Assembly: GCA_045576735.1 (NCBI GenBank)
Contig: JAZNGZ010000062.1
Location: 1 to 64,000, forward strand
DNA length: 64,000 nucleotides
Reading direction: 5' to 3'
Source of the DNA: RGIG4079 sp045576735
GTDB taxonomy: Bacteria > Bacteroidota > Bacteroidia > Bacteroidales > Muribaculaceae
Shown: positions 1 through 8,571 of the stretch, piece by piece
Layout: every line of letters begins with the position of its first letter
Numbering within the stretch: position 1 is the stretch's first letter
Program-made: the position numbers and the translations under genes
The notes under the pieces: generated by a model
Told to the model about the DNA's origin: nothing
The model's input: only the letters and a program-made list of their open reading frames with translations
The model's database searches: none

Positions 1-132
1 AATGACTTCTCCGACAAGTACATTAAAAATGTGGCAAAAAAATTAAACAATAGACCTCGTAAAAAATTAAATTTTTCAACCCCTAAAACGGAATTCTTCA
101 AACAAATTGCTATTTTTGCACTTGCTAGTTGA
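1..132 (+). mobile_element. IS30-family transposase, C-terminal fragment (cut by window edge)
   Basis: Frame 1 is open from the first base to a TGA at 130-132 and encodes 43 residues. They contain the LNNRPRKKLNF core and a TP-x4-F stretch, which are characteristic of the C-terminus of IS30-family transposases (DDE recombinases such as that of IS4351 in Bacteroides). The catalytic domain and left end lie outside the window, so I cannot tell whether the element is complete. The terminal inverted repeat should lie just after the stop but cannot be recognised without the other end. The threonine operon begins about 140 bases downstream. Confidence 0.78.
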
Positions 133-199
133 ATCTGCATTAAATTCTCATTATGGTAAAAATGTTTTGTTTTTACGTGTATAGTTGAGATATATTGAT

Positions 200-207
200 T
201 ATCTTTG
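200..207 (+). promoter_or_regulatory. Promoter -7 box of the threonine operon
   Basis: TATCTTTG matches the Bacteroidota -7 consensus TAnnTTTG exactly. No good TTTG lies 19-21 bases upstream, where the sequence is close to the IS30 end. Transcription would start near 212-215, leaving about 60 bases before thrA. Confidence 0.6.
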
Positions 208-220
208 TATATTAAATTAG

Positions 221-240
221 ATGTGGAGTTGTAGCCACAT
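221..240 (+). promoter_or_regulatory. Hairpin in the thrA leader, overlapping a short upstream ORF
   Basis: ATGTGG (221-226) and CCACAT (235-240) form a 6-bp stem with an 8-base loop just after the predicted transcription start. The first three bases are also the ATG of a 21-codon ORF (221-286) that runs out of frame into the thrA start at 273 and contains an Ile-Ile-Leu-Val-Ile-Ile run. This could be a leader peptide or translational control element, but no terminator-like second hairpin is seen. Confidence 0.25.
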
Positions 241-272
241 AATTCTAGTAATAATTAAATATTTTAACTCAA

Positions 273-2708
273 ATGAAAGTACTTAAATTTGGCGGATCAT
301 CTGTTGGAACTGTTGAAAGCTTAAGTAGCGTAAAGACTATTGTAGAAGGATGCAATGAACAAGTAATAGTCGTTGTGTCGGCTCTTGGAGGAATTACAGA
401 TCAATTGATTGCTACGGCCAAACTTGCAGCTCAAGGAGATAAGAGCCACTTGGAGTCCTACGCTCGTATAGTAGAACGCCATAACGATGTAATAGCCAAT
501 ATTGTTCCAGCTGACAAAATTGAAGGTTTAAAATTAATAGTTGACCCATTATTAGAGGAATTAGGAAATATTTATAAAGGTGTTAGCTTGATTAAGGACT
601 TGTCGGATCGAACGTTAGATATTATTGTTAGCTATGGAGAAAGATTGTCGAGTGTGATTATTAGTCGCATCATTAATGGCGCTCATCACTACGATTCTCG
701 TAATTTTATCAAAACGGAGCAACAATTTGGCAAACATATTTTAGATAACGATACAACTCAAAAATATATTCATGCAACTTTTGATAATAATAATTTTAAA
801 GTTGCAGTTGTGCCTGGATTTATATCATCTGATGAGTCAGGAAATATTACAAACCTTGGTAGAGGTGGAAGCGATTATACTGCTGCTATTTTAGCTGCAA
901 CACTTAATGCTTCAGTTCTTGAAATTTGGACCGATGTAGATGGATTTATGACGGCAGACCCTCGAGTGATAAATAACACCTACGTTATAGATCATTTATC
1001 GTTTATTGAAGCGATGGAGCTATGCAACTTTGGCGCCAAAGTTATTTATCCGCCTACTATATACCCTGTATGTCATAAGAATATACCTATTTGGATTAAA
1101 AACACATTTAATCCAACGGCTCCTGGTACTTGTATTTCTGAACAACGTCCAAGCCCGGAAGGGAAAGCGATTAAAGGTATATCGTCAATTAATGATACAT
1201 GCCTAATTACTGTCTCCGGTTTGGGTATGGTTGGAATAATTGGTATTAATGCACGTATATTTAATGCATTGGCCAAAAATGGAGTAAGTGTCTTCTTGGT
1301 GTCACAAGCGTCAAGTGAAAATAATACATCATTTGCGGTTAAGAATGCAGATGCAGAATTAGCGGTACAAGTTTTAAAAGAAGAATTTGCTGTAGAATTA
1401 CAATCAGGCGAAATAAGTGAAATCGCAGCAGAACCCAATCTTGCAACAGTTGCAATTGTTGGTGAAAATATGAAACATTCTACTGGTATTGCTGGTAAAT
1501 TGTTTAATACATTGGGCCGAAACGGGATTAATGTCATTGCTTGTGCGCAAGGAGCATCTGAAACAAATATTTCATTTGTTATTGATTTGAAGAACTTACG
1601 TAAAGCACTTAACGTAATTCATGACTCGTTTTTTCTTTCAGAAACACAGGTATTAAATTTATTTATTGTAGGAGTCGGTAATGTTGGACAACATTTATTG
1701 GAACAGATAAGATTGCAACACGACAATTTGTTGAAATATAAAGCTTTGGAGTTGAGAGTTGTGGGTATCTCTAATTCCCGTAAATGTGTTTTTGATAGAG
1801 AGGGAATTAATATATCGAATTATAAGCAATTGCTCGATGATTCTAAGATAATAGCTACTCCTGATAATATCAAGGAGGGTATCTTAGGCATGAATATATT
1901 TAATTCTGTATTTGTAGATTGTACCGCTAATGAAGGTGTCGCTTCATTATATACTGATTTATTGTCTCATAATGTTAATGTTGTTGCAGCGAATAAAATT
2001 GCAGCGTCATCATGTTATAAAAACTACTCAAAACTCAAACGTATTGCTCGTAAGAAGGATGTTAAGTTTTTGTTCGAGACTAATGTTGGCGCAGGGTTGC
2101 CTATCATAAATACAATTAATAGCTTGATAAATTCTGGCGATAAGATATTAAAGATTGAAGCTGTTTTATCAGGAACACTTAATTTTATTTTTAATGTATT
2201 GTCGTCTGATACTCCAATGAGTAAAGCTATTTTAATGGCAAAAGAAGCCGGTTATAGTGAGCCTGACCCTCGTATTGATTTAAGCGGTAAAGATGTTATC
2301 CGCAAATTAGTAATTCTTGCACGAGAAGCTGGTTATGCAGTAGAGCAAGATGATGTGGAAAAACATTTGTTTATTCCTCAAGAATATTTTAACGGCACTA
2401 TAGATGATTTCTTTGCACATATATCGGAGCTAGATGCTGATTTCGAATCAAAACGAGCAGCTGCAGAAGCAGATAATCAGCGCTTCCGTTTTGTAGCACG
2501 TCTTGATGGAGGTAAATTAGATGTCAGTTTGCAGAAAGTAGGTTCTTCTCATCCATTCTATGTGCTAGAAGGTAGTAATAATGTAATTTTGTTGACTACT
2601 GAGCGATATAATGAATATCCAATGGTCATTAAAGGTTATGGAGCAGGAGCTGAAGTTACAGCAGCAGGTGTATTCGCCGATATAATTAGTATTGCCAATA
2701 TTAGATAA
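273..2708 (+). CDS. thrA: Bifunctional aspartate kinase / homoserine dehydrogenase I
   Basis: Catalyses the first and third steps of threonine synthesis: ATP-dependent phosphorylation of aspartate and NAD(P)H-dependent reduction of aspartate semialdehyde to homoserine. The N-terminal kinase domain (about 1-290) opens with KFGGSSVG. Regulatory ACT repeats follow (about 305-455). The dehydrogenase Rossmann motif VGVGNVGQ lies near residue 466, and the catalytic region carries NEGVASLYTDLL and GAGLPI. At 811 residues it has the full length of ThrA fusions. It is the first gene of a thrA / PGM-like / thrC operon, with 2 bases between its stop and the next ATG. Feedback control by threonine through the ACT domains is expected from the family and is not shown by the sequence. 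Confidence 0.97.
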   Translation: MKVLKFGGSSVGTVESLSSVKTIVEGCNEQVIVVVSALGGITDQLIATAKLAAQGDKSHLESYARIVERHNDVIANIVPADKIEGLKLIVDPLLEELGNIYKGVSLIKDLSDRTLDIIVSYGERLSSVIISRIINGAHHYDSRNFIKTEQQFGKHILDNDTTQKYIHATFDNNNFKVAVVPGFISSDESGNITNLGRGGSDYTAAILAATLNASVLEIWTDVDGFMTADPRVINNTYVIDHLSFIEAMELCNFGAKVIYPPTIYPVCHKNIPIWIKNTFNPTAPGTCISEQRPSPEGKAIKGISSINDTCLITVSGLGMVGIIGINARIFNALAKNGVSVFLVSQASSENNTSFAVKNADAELAVQVLKEEFAVELQSGEISEIAAEPNLATVAIVGENMKHSTGIAGKLFNTLGRNGINVIACAQGASETNISFVIDLKNLRKALNVIHDSFFLSETQVLNLFIVGVGNVGQHLLEQIRLQHDNLLKYKALELRVVGISNSRKCVFDREGINISNYKQLLDDSKIIATPDNIKEGILGMNIFNSVFVDCTANEGVASLYTDLLSHNVNVVAANKIAASSCYKNYSKLKRIARKKDVKFLFETNVGAGLPIINTINSLINSGDKILKIEAVLSGTLNFIFNVLSSDTPMSKAILMAKEAGYSEPDPRIDLSGKDVIRKLVILAREAGYAVEQDDVEKHLFIPQEYFNGTIDDFFAHISELDADFESKRAAAEADNQRFRFVARLDGGKLDVSLQKVGSSHPFYVLEGSNNVILLTTERYNEYPMVIKGYGAGAEVTAAGVFADIISIANIR

Positions 2709-2710
2709 TT

Positions 2711-3925
2711 ATGAAATATATAATTGTTCTAGGAGATGGTATGGCTGATGAGCCTATTGAATCCTTAGGGGGCAAAACCCCTCTTCAGGTAGCCAATACT
2801 CCTTCAATGGATTTTCTTGCAAAAAATGGGAGAGTTGGTCGTCTTATAACGGTGCCCGAAGGATTTCATCCTGGTAGTGAAATCGCAAATTTGTCGGTTC
2901 TTGGTTATGATGTCGCTCAAGTTTTTGAAGGACGTGGTTCTCTTGAAGCAGCTAGCATGGGCATAGAAATTGAACCTGCTGAAATGGCAATGAGATGTAA
3001 TCTCATATGTATAGAAGATGGTAAAATAAAAAACCATTCGGCAGGACATATATCAAATGAAGAAGCAACAGAGCTAATCGAATACCTTCAAAAAGAACTT
3101 GGTGATGATTTAATTTCATTTTATCCTGGTATATCATATCGTCATTTGTTGAAAATAAAGAATGCAGATAAAAGAGTGATGTGCACTCCTCCCCATGATG
3201 TTCCTGGTACGCCATTCAAAGATGTTTTGGTGAAACCTATGGTTGATGATGCGATTGAGACTTCTGAATTGATTAATCAGCTTATTTTAAAATCACAACA
3301 ATTGTTATCAACACACCCTATTAACATAAAACGTATCAAAGAAGGGAAAGATCCAGCTAATAGTATCTGGCCATGGTCGCCAGGTTATAAACCATCTATG
3401 AAGACAATGTCTGAATTATATGGGATAAATAAAGGTGTTGTTATTTCAGCTGTAGATTTGATTAGGGGGATTGGTGTTTATTCGGGTTTAACTCCCATTA
3501 TTGTAGACGGAGCAACAGGCTTATATGATACAAATTATGAAGGAAAGGTAAATGCGGCAATTAGCGCGCTTAAAACTGATGTTGATTTTGTTTTTTTGCA
3601 TATTGAGGCAAGTGATGAGGCGGGACATGAAGGAGATGTAGCATTGAAGATTAAGACTATAGAATATTTAGACGAAAGAGTCTTGAAACCGTTAATAACT
3701 TCGTTAGACGTAATAACCGAACAAGTTACTATCGCGGTATTACCCGACCACCCTACTCCATGTCGATTAAGAACCCATACTGCCGAGGCCGTTCCTTTCA
3801 TAATTTATCACAAAGGGATTGAGGCTGATGGTGTAACTACATTTGATGAGGAATCATCAAAAAATGGAAGTTATGGAACATTAAATACTCAAGAATTTAT
3901 AAAAAACTTAATTGTAAACAATTAA
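2711..3925 (+). CDS. Cofactor-independent phosphoglycerate mutase homologue, probable homoserine kinase
   Basis: This 404-residue protein belongs to the archaeal-type 2,3-bisphosphoglycerate-independent phosphoglycerate mutase (ApgM) family in the alkaline phosphatase superfamily. Metal-site motifs are visible: GDGMADEP at 8-15, HPGSEIANLSVLGYD at about 53-67, HIEASDEAGHEGD near 297 and LPDHPTP near 342. It sits between thrA and thrC, and no canonical GHMP-kinase thrB is present. In Bacteroides, genetic data in the literature assign homoserine kinase activity to the homologue in this position, so that role is more likely than glycolytic mutase. The substrate assignment rests on context and literature, not on active-site residues I can read. 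Confidence 0.85.
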   Translation: MKYIIVLGDGMADEPIESLGGKTPLQVANTPSMDFLAKNGRVGRLITVPEGFHPGSEIANLSVLGYDVAQVFEGRGSLEAASMGIEIEPAEMAMRCNLICIEDGKIKNHSAGHISNEEATELIEYLQKELGDDLISFYPGISYRHLLKIKNADKRVMCTPPHDVPGTPFKDVLVKPMVDDAIETSELINQLILKSQQLLSTHPINIKRIKEGKDPANSIWPWSPGYKPSMKTMSELYGINKGVVISAVDLIRGIGVYSGLTPIIVDGATGLYDTNYEGKVNAAISALKTDVDFVFLHIEASDEAGHEGDVALKIKTIEYLDERVLKPLITSLDVITEQVTIAVLPDHPTPCRLRTHTAEAVPFIIYHKGIEADGVTTFDEESSKNGSYGTLNTQEFIKNLIVNN

Positions 3926-3937
3926 TAACTAAATAAA

Positions 3938-5242
3938 ATGCTATATTATAGTACAAGTGGACATGCACCAAAAGCTTCCCTTCAAGAAGCTGTAGTAAAA
4001 GGTTTAGCTCCTGATAAAGGGTTGTATATGCCTGAAAGAATACCAACAATCCCTAAGGCTTTTTTTAACAATATTGGCGATATGTCATTACAAGATATTG
4101 CTTATGTTGTAGCTAACACTTTATTTGGTGAAGATATTGAGTCGGAGACACTTAAGAATATTGTTAACGATACATTAAACTTTGATATTCCTTTAGTTCA
4201 TGTTGATGAAAATAGATATAGTTTAGAACTATTTCATGGACCTACATTGGCATTCAAAGATGTTGGAGCTCGTTTCATGGCGCGATTGCTAAGCTATTTC
4301 AATAAGAAGAACGGAACAAAAGATGTTAATGTTTTGGTCGCAACTTCGGGCGATACAGGTAGTGCAGTAGCAAATGGCTTTTTAGGTGTGCCTGGTGTTA
4401 ATGTATATGTTTTGTATCCTAAAGGAAAAGTGAGCAAAATACAAGAGGCTCAATTTACAACATTAGGTAAAAATATAACAGCATTAGAGGTCTCTGGAAC
4501 ATTTGACGATTGTCAAGCATTGGTAAAAAATGCATTTATGGATGTTGAACTAAATGAAAAAATGCAATTAACATCAGCTAATTCCATTAATGTAGCTCGT
4601 TTTTTGCCACAAATGTTTTATTATTTCTATGCTTATGCGCAGTTAGCACGTCAAGGAATGCCATTGGATAATATTGTTATTTCTGTTCCGAGTGGTAATT
4701 TTGGAAATATTACAGCAGGGTTAATTGGTAAAAAAATGGGATTGCCAATAAAACGTTTTATTGCTGCAAATAATAAGAATGATATTTTCTATCAGTATTT
4801 ATTGACTGGCGAATACAATCCACGTCCATCAATAGCAACAATAGCAAATGCTATGGATGTAGGTGCTCCGTCAAATTTTGCACGTGTACTTGACCTTTAT
4901 GGAAATTCTCATGATGCAATTGTCTCGGAAATTTCAGGTTGTACATATACTGATGACCAAATCGCTGAAACATTGAGAGATACTTATAATAAGACTAATT
5001 ATCTGTTAGACCCTCATGGTGCGGTAGGTTATAGAAGTTTACTTGAAGGATTGAATGATAATGAAATTGGTGTATTCCTTGAGACAGCTCATCCTGCGAA
5101 GTTTAAGGAAGCAGTTGAATCAATAATTAATACTAATATCACTATTCCGGCCAAGCTAGCTGCATTCATGAAAGGGAATAAGTCAACAGTTAAAATGTCA
5201 TCATCGTTCTCATCGTTAAAAAAATATTTAATGACCGTTTAA
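3938..5242 (+). CDS. thrC: Threonine synthase
   Basis: A PLP-dependent enzyme that converts O-phosphohomoserine to threonine, the last step of the pathway encoded by the two preceding genes. The PLP lysine lies in HGPTLAFKDVG (about 97-107), with a SGDTGSAVANG phosphate-binding loop near 135 and VPSGNFGN near 250. At 434 residues it has the length of the bacterial/fungal type. It starts 12 bases after the previous stop. A 29-base gap separates it from the next gene and holds no terminator that I can recognise, so read-through is possible. Confidence 0.96.
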   Translation: MLYYSTSGHAPKASLQEAVVKGLAPDKGLYMPERIPTIPKAFFNNIGDMSLQDIAYVVANTLFGEDIESETLKNIVNDTLNFDIPLVHVDENRYSLELFHGPTLAFKDVGARFMARLLSYFNKKNGTKDVNVLVATSGDTGSAVANGFLGVPGVNVYVLYPKGKVSKIQEAQFTTLGKNITALEVSGTFDDCQALVKNAFMDVELNEKMQLTSANSINVARFLPQMFYYFYAYAQLARQGMPLDNIVISVPSGNFGNITAGLIGKKMGLPIKRFIAANNKNDIFYQYLLTGEYNPRPSIATIANAMDVGAPSNFARVLDLYGNSHDAIVSEISGCTYTDDQIAETLRDTYNKTNYLLDPHGAVGYRSLLEGLNDNEIGVFLETAHPAKFKEAVESIINTNITIPAKLAAFMKGNKSTVKMSSSFSSLKKYLMTV

Positions 5243-5271
5243 TTACAATTATAATATCAAAATTTTTTATC

Positions 5272-5634
5272 ATGGCAAACAAACGCATTTTAAAAAAACA
5301 AATTAGGTATGTATGTGGTGATATCGCCGCAGAATGTATATTGGCAATGAATTTTATAGAAGGTATTGATGTTGAGAAAATGCAATCACTTGTATTTGAA
5401 GTCGCTTCTTTGCAAACATCTTCGCTAGCTAAAGTATCCTTTTCTTATGATAAAATTAAAGCAGATTTTGAATCATCGCATGAATATAATGTTACTAAGA
5501 ATAAATACTTTAGAATTGCGTATAATTCTTTGAAATCAGAATTTAATCAAAAAGTGCAAGATATTGTGAAATCAATGAACGCACTTTTACCTCAATCTCA
5601 AAAAGACGCAAATAAACAAGCATTGAATAAATAA
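5272..5634 (+). CDS. Conserved hypothetical protein, 120 aa
   Basis: I do not recognise a named family. The protein is small, soluble and probably alpha-helical. It has a basic N-terminus (KRILKKQIRY), two cysteines (in VCGD and ECIL) and a Lys/Gln-rich C-terminus, with no signal peptide or membrane segment. It is followed after 4 bases by the PlsC-like gene and 29 bases after thrC, so it probably belongs to the same transcript. Codon use matches its neighbours, which supports a real gene. The function is unknown. Confidence 0.7.
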   Translation: MANKRILKKQIRYVCGDIAAECILAMNFIEGIDVEKMQSLVFEVASLQTSSLAKVSFSYDKIKADFESSHEYNVTKNKYFRIAYNSLKSEFNQKVQDIVKSMNALLPQSQKDANKQALNK

Positions 5635-5638
5635 CTTG

Positions 5639-6181
5639 ATGAAGTTATTAGCCAAATGGATATTAAAAATAGTCGGATGGGAGGTGATTATCACAGCCCC
5701 CGACTATCCTAGATGTATTATTTGTGTTGCTCCCCATACAAGTAATTGGGATTTTATTCTTGGCAAATTGGCATATATGTCGGTTGGCAGAAAGGCCGGT
5801 TTTTTAATGAAAGAATCATGGTTCTTTTTTCCATTAGGACTATTCTTTAAGTCTATTGGTGGAATTCCTGTTCCGAAGAAACGGGGTGCATCATTAGTAG
5901 ATGTTTTAATTGAAAAATTTAAATCATCAGATAATTTGTGTCTTGCTATTACCCCTGAGGGTACGCGTAGTAAAGTGTCACAATGGCGGTCGGGATTTTT
6001 GCATATTGCTAAAGGTGCAAATGTTCCAATCTTATTAGGTAAATTTGATTTTAAAAACAAGTGTATAATTGTTAATGATGAGTTTGTGGTAAGTGGAGAT
6101 GCCGAAGATGATATGTTGAGAATTAAAACTTACTATAAGGATGCTAACGCTTGTTATCCCGATAAATTTTGTACTGATTAA
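5639..6181 (+). CDS. 1-acyl-sn-glycerol-3-phosphate acyltransferase-like protein (PlsC superfamily)
   Basis: A short glycerophospholipid/lipid acyltransferase of 180 residues. The catalytic HX4D motif is at H33-D38 (HTSNWD), and the substrate-binding motif TPEGTRSK lies near 99-106. There is a hydrophobic N-terminus but no clear second membrane domain. An in-frame TTG at 5636 precedes the chosen ATG at 5639 and is less likely to be used. It is shorter than canonical PlsC (about 240), as in compact acyltransferases of Bacteroidota. The acyl acceptor cannot be read from sequence; lysophosphatidate or another lipid are both possible. Confidence 0.85.
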   Translation: MKLLAKWILKIVGWEVIITAPDYPRCIICVAPHTSNWDFILGKLAYMSVGRKAGFLMKESWFFFPLGLFFKSIGGIPVPKKRGASLVDVLIEKFKSSDNLCLAITPEGTRSKVSQWRSGFLHIAKGANVPILLGKFDFKNKCIIVNDEFVVSGDAEDDMLRIKTYYKDANACYPDKFCTD

Positions 6182-6183
6182 TT

Positions 6184-6984
6184 ATGTCGAGAGAGAAATT
6201 AAAAGTTGCTATAGTTTCTAATGATATCGCTTGGGGTGATAAAGAAGAAAATATAATCACGGTAGCTGAATTGCTCAATAGAGTTGATAAAGATGTTGAT
6301 TTAGTTGTTTTACCGGAGTTATTTTGTACTGGTTTTATGCCAACATTAGGGCAATTGCATGAAATGGCTGAAGATGATAGTGGTGTAATTATTGTTAATG
6401 TGCAACGATGGGCTCAGTTTTTTAAATTTGCAATTTGTGGGAGTTATATAGCAAAAGATAATGGTCGTTATTATAATCGAGCTTTTTTTGTCGAACCTTC
6501 GGGCGATATGACTTTTTATGATAAAAGACATCTGTATTCTATTACTCAAGAGAATAAATGTTATGAGCAAGGATTAAAAAAGTCCCCGATAATAAGGTAT
6601 AGAGGATGGAATATATCGATGCAGATATGTTATGATGTTAGGTTTCCGGTGTGGTGTAGAAATGTTAATAATAAAATTGATTTAATGGTTGTGCCGGCTA
6701 ATTGCTCAACAGATAGAGCTCATTCATGGAAACATTTATTAATTGCTAGAGCTATTGAAAATCAATTTTTTGTAGTTGGTGCAAATCGATCAGGAAGTGA
6801 CGATTGTGGAGATTATAATGGATTATCATATATCTTTGATTATCTTGGCAACAATATAGGTTCTATTTCTGATAAATCTAACTTAATAATCCATGCCAAA
6901 TTAGATAAAAATGCTATGATTAATAATAGAACTGATTTCCCTACAACTAAAGATGCCGATGACTTTATTCTATATATTAATTAA
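6184..6984 (+). CDS. Nitrilase-superfamily amidohydrolase (omega-amidase YafV-like)
   Basis: A carbon-nitrogen hydrolase of 266 residues with the Glu-Lys-Cys catalytic triad readable as E45 (VLPELFCTGF), K114 (YDKRHLY) and C149 (QICYDVRFP). The CYDVRFPVW motif and length match omega-amidases (YafV/Nit2 type), which deaminate alpha-ketoglutaramate or alpha-ketosuccinamate. These are repair or transamination by-products, so the role is probably metabolite repair. It begins 2 bases after the acyltransferase stop. Its last 15 bases overlap the 3' end of the convergent coaE gene. Confidence 0.88.
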   Translation: MSREKLKVAIVSNDIAWGDKEENIITVAELLNRVDKDVDLVVLPELFCTGFMPTLGQLHEMAEDDSGVIIVNVQRWAQFFKFAICGSYIAKDNGRYYNRAFFVEPSGDMTFYDKRHLYSITQENKCYEQGLKKSPIIRYRGWNISMQICYDVRFPVWCRNVNNKIDLMVVPANCSTDRAHSWKHLLIARAIENQFFVVGANRSGSDDCGDYNGLSYIFDYLGNNIGSISDKSNLIIHAKLDKNAMINNRTDFPTTKDADDFILYIN

Positions 6985-7557
6985 ATTATATATTTGAGGC
7001 AATATAGGTGTGCAGTTTCCATCATTAACTATAGTTTTAATATTATTGTGCTGACTTTGTCCACGTGTAATTTCTTGTGACTTTATACGAGCCTTAACAT
7101 CTTTTTCTGTTATTCCGTTGCGTTTTATAACTCTTTTAATGCGTGTTTCTGTTGAGGCTTCAACCTCCCAAACTTCATCAACAATTTTATCTAATCCACT
7201 TTGATATAATATCGCTGTTTCAATAAATAATTTTTTATTACAAGAGTGATTATCAATCCATCTAATTATATCATTCTTCACAGATGTATGAACAATTGAA
7301 TTTAGTATTTCAAGTTTCTCGGCATTATTAAATACTATATCAGATAGGATTTTTCGATCTATAAATCCGTCTGAAGTAATTGCTTTTGAATATATTCTGT
7401 CAGAGATTTGTTTCTTTATAACATTGTCGTTGTTCATTAAGTACTTGGCGTTGTAATCACAATCATATACTAAATAACCAAAACAAGTCAATATTTTACT
7501 AACTAGTGATTTGCCACACCCTATTCCTCCCGATATAGCTATAATATAAGGTTTCAT
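6970..7557 (-). CDS. coaE: Dephospho-CoA kinase
   Basis: Phosphorylates the 3'-hydroxyl of dephospho-CoA with ATP, the last step of coenzyme A synthesis. The P-loop is at about 9-17 (SGGIGCGKS), followed by an YDCDYNAKYL segment and the lid region with RIKRVIKRNG. At 195 residues it has the usual CoaE length. It lies 2 bases downstream of the YbbR-domain gene, in a yajC-ybbR-coaE order often seen in Bacteroidales. Its 3' end overlaps the convergent amidase gene by 15 bases. Confidence 0.94.
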   Translation of the reverse strand: MKPYIIAISGGIGCGKSLVSKILTCFGYLVYDCDYNAKYLMNNDNVIKKQISDRIYSKAITSDGFIDRKILSDIVFNNAEKLEILNSIVHTSVKNDIIRWIDNHSCNKKLFIETAILYQSGLDKIVDEVWEVEASTETRIKRVIKRNGITEKDVKARIKSQEITRGQSQHNNIKTIVNDGNCTPILPQIYNLINI

Positions 7558-7559
7558 GA

Positions 7560-8510
7560 TTATTTTTCAATTACATATTCAACGCTATCAACATTAACTG
7601 CAGCCCCGCGATAGTTGGTTGGAATATCAATTAGTTTTAAAGGAACTTTTTTGGATGTTGGTTTTATATCCTTATAATCAACTATAACTCTAATGAGTTT
7701 ATTTTCATTGTTGAACAAACTCTTTGGAATTAGATAGTTAATTTCAATGTTAGATGGGAAGGTAATTAATCGTTGCCCTTCAGGAACGTTTATTGCTTCG
7801 ATATTGGCAAGTCTCTTTTTAGAAATGAGTGGTTCGATAGGGATTGTAACATTAACGGAGTCGGGTATTGCTCTCATTCCTTTAGGAGGAATAACCTTGA
7901 CTTTAAGTGTTGTAGTTTTGTTTAAATTGTCATATTTAATTGGAGCAGTTTCTACTTCGATTACTTTTGAAGATATATTATCAGTGGAATATAGTAATAC
8001 TTCTTCTTGGTCGCATGTAATTGAACCATTCAAAATGAATTGGTTATTAGAAGATTCTTCAGTGATTAATTTTAGTTTGACCGGTTTCCCTTTTCGGTGT
8101 GTGTATAATATATTTATTGAATCGGGTGAGAATGAAGTTGCAATACTATTAGAGCCAAACATATCTCTAAAAAGTTGCTGTAGGTCGCTTTTGCCAAGTG
8201 AAATGCGATTTTTTTCAGCAAATCTGTTATAATCAACGTTTATTGTTGGCAGAGATTTAAGTTTGTATTTGAAATAATATATTCCTTTAGCATTAACATT
8301 CACTTTAATTGCATTGGGTATATCTGAGATTATTGTTACACTATCGGGTACGTTAGTAATTTTTACCGGATATTTCACGTCAAATATGAAGTTTTCATTC
8401 AGTGTTAATGCTGCCCAAAAAACAAATGAAATAAGGACAAACATTGAAAACTGAACGATTTTTTTCCCGCTGTTAGATTTTAATTTCTTTTTAAGTGAAC
8501 GTATATTCAT
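7560..8510 (-). CDS. YbbR-domain membrane-anchored protein
   Basis: A 316-residue protein with a basic N-terminus, one transmembrane segment at about 20-40 and an extracytoplasmic region of beta-rich YbbR-like repeats (VKYPVKITNVPDS and later similar segments near 100-210). YbbR proteins of Firmicutes (CdaR) regulate diadenylate cyclase. Whether that applies here is unknown, since no cyclase gene is in the window. Translation is probably coupled to coaE (2-base gap). A strong hairpin (8521-8556) separates it from the upstream yajC. Confidence 0.82.
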   Translation of the reverse strand: MNIRSLKKKLKSNSGKKIVQFSMFVLISFVFWAALTLNENFIFDVKYPVKITNVPDSVTIISDIPNAIKVNVNAKGIYYFKYKLKSLPTINVDYNRFAEKNRISLGKSDLQQLFRDMFGSNSIATSFSPDSINILYTHRKGKPVKLKLITEESSNNQFILNGSITCDQEEVLLYSTDNISSKVIEVETAPIKYDNLNKTTTLKVKVIPPKGMRAIPDSVNVTIPIEPLISKKRLANIEAINVPEGQRLITFPSNIEINYLIPKSLFNNENKLIRVIVDYKDIKPTSKKVPLKLIDIPTNYRGAAVNVDSVEYVIEK

Positions 8511-8520
8511 ATACTATTAT

Positions 8521-8556
8521 ATAAAGCCTATTCATGATAAAATGAATAGGCTTTAT
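8521..8556 (-). terminator. Hairpin terminator between yajC and the ybbR-domain gene
   Basis: A 15-bp perfect stem, ATAAAGCCTATTCAT (8521-8535) with ATGAATAGGCTTTAT (8542-8556), and a 6-base loop. On the minus strand it is followed by an AT-rich tract. It would end or attenuate the yajC transcript, so expression of ybbR-coaE may depend on read-through. Confidence 0.75.
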
Positions 8557-8571
8557 TGTTAATTAAGAAAG

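Noticed and set aside
1073..1537. A 154-codon minus-strand frame inside thrA
   Set aside because: It is antisense to the conserved ACT region of thrA and has no promoter or family resemblance.
7747..8232. A 161-codon plus-strand frame opposite the YbbR-domain gene
   Set aside because: It is antisense to a well-supported gene, begins without a promoter and has no domain pattern.
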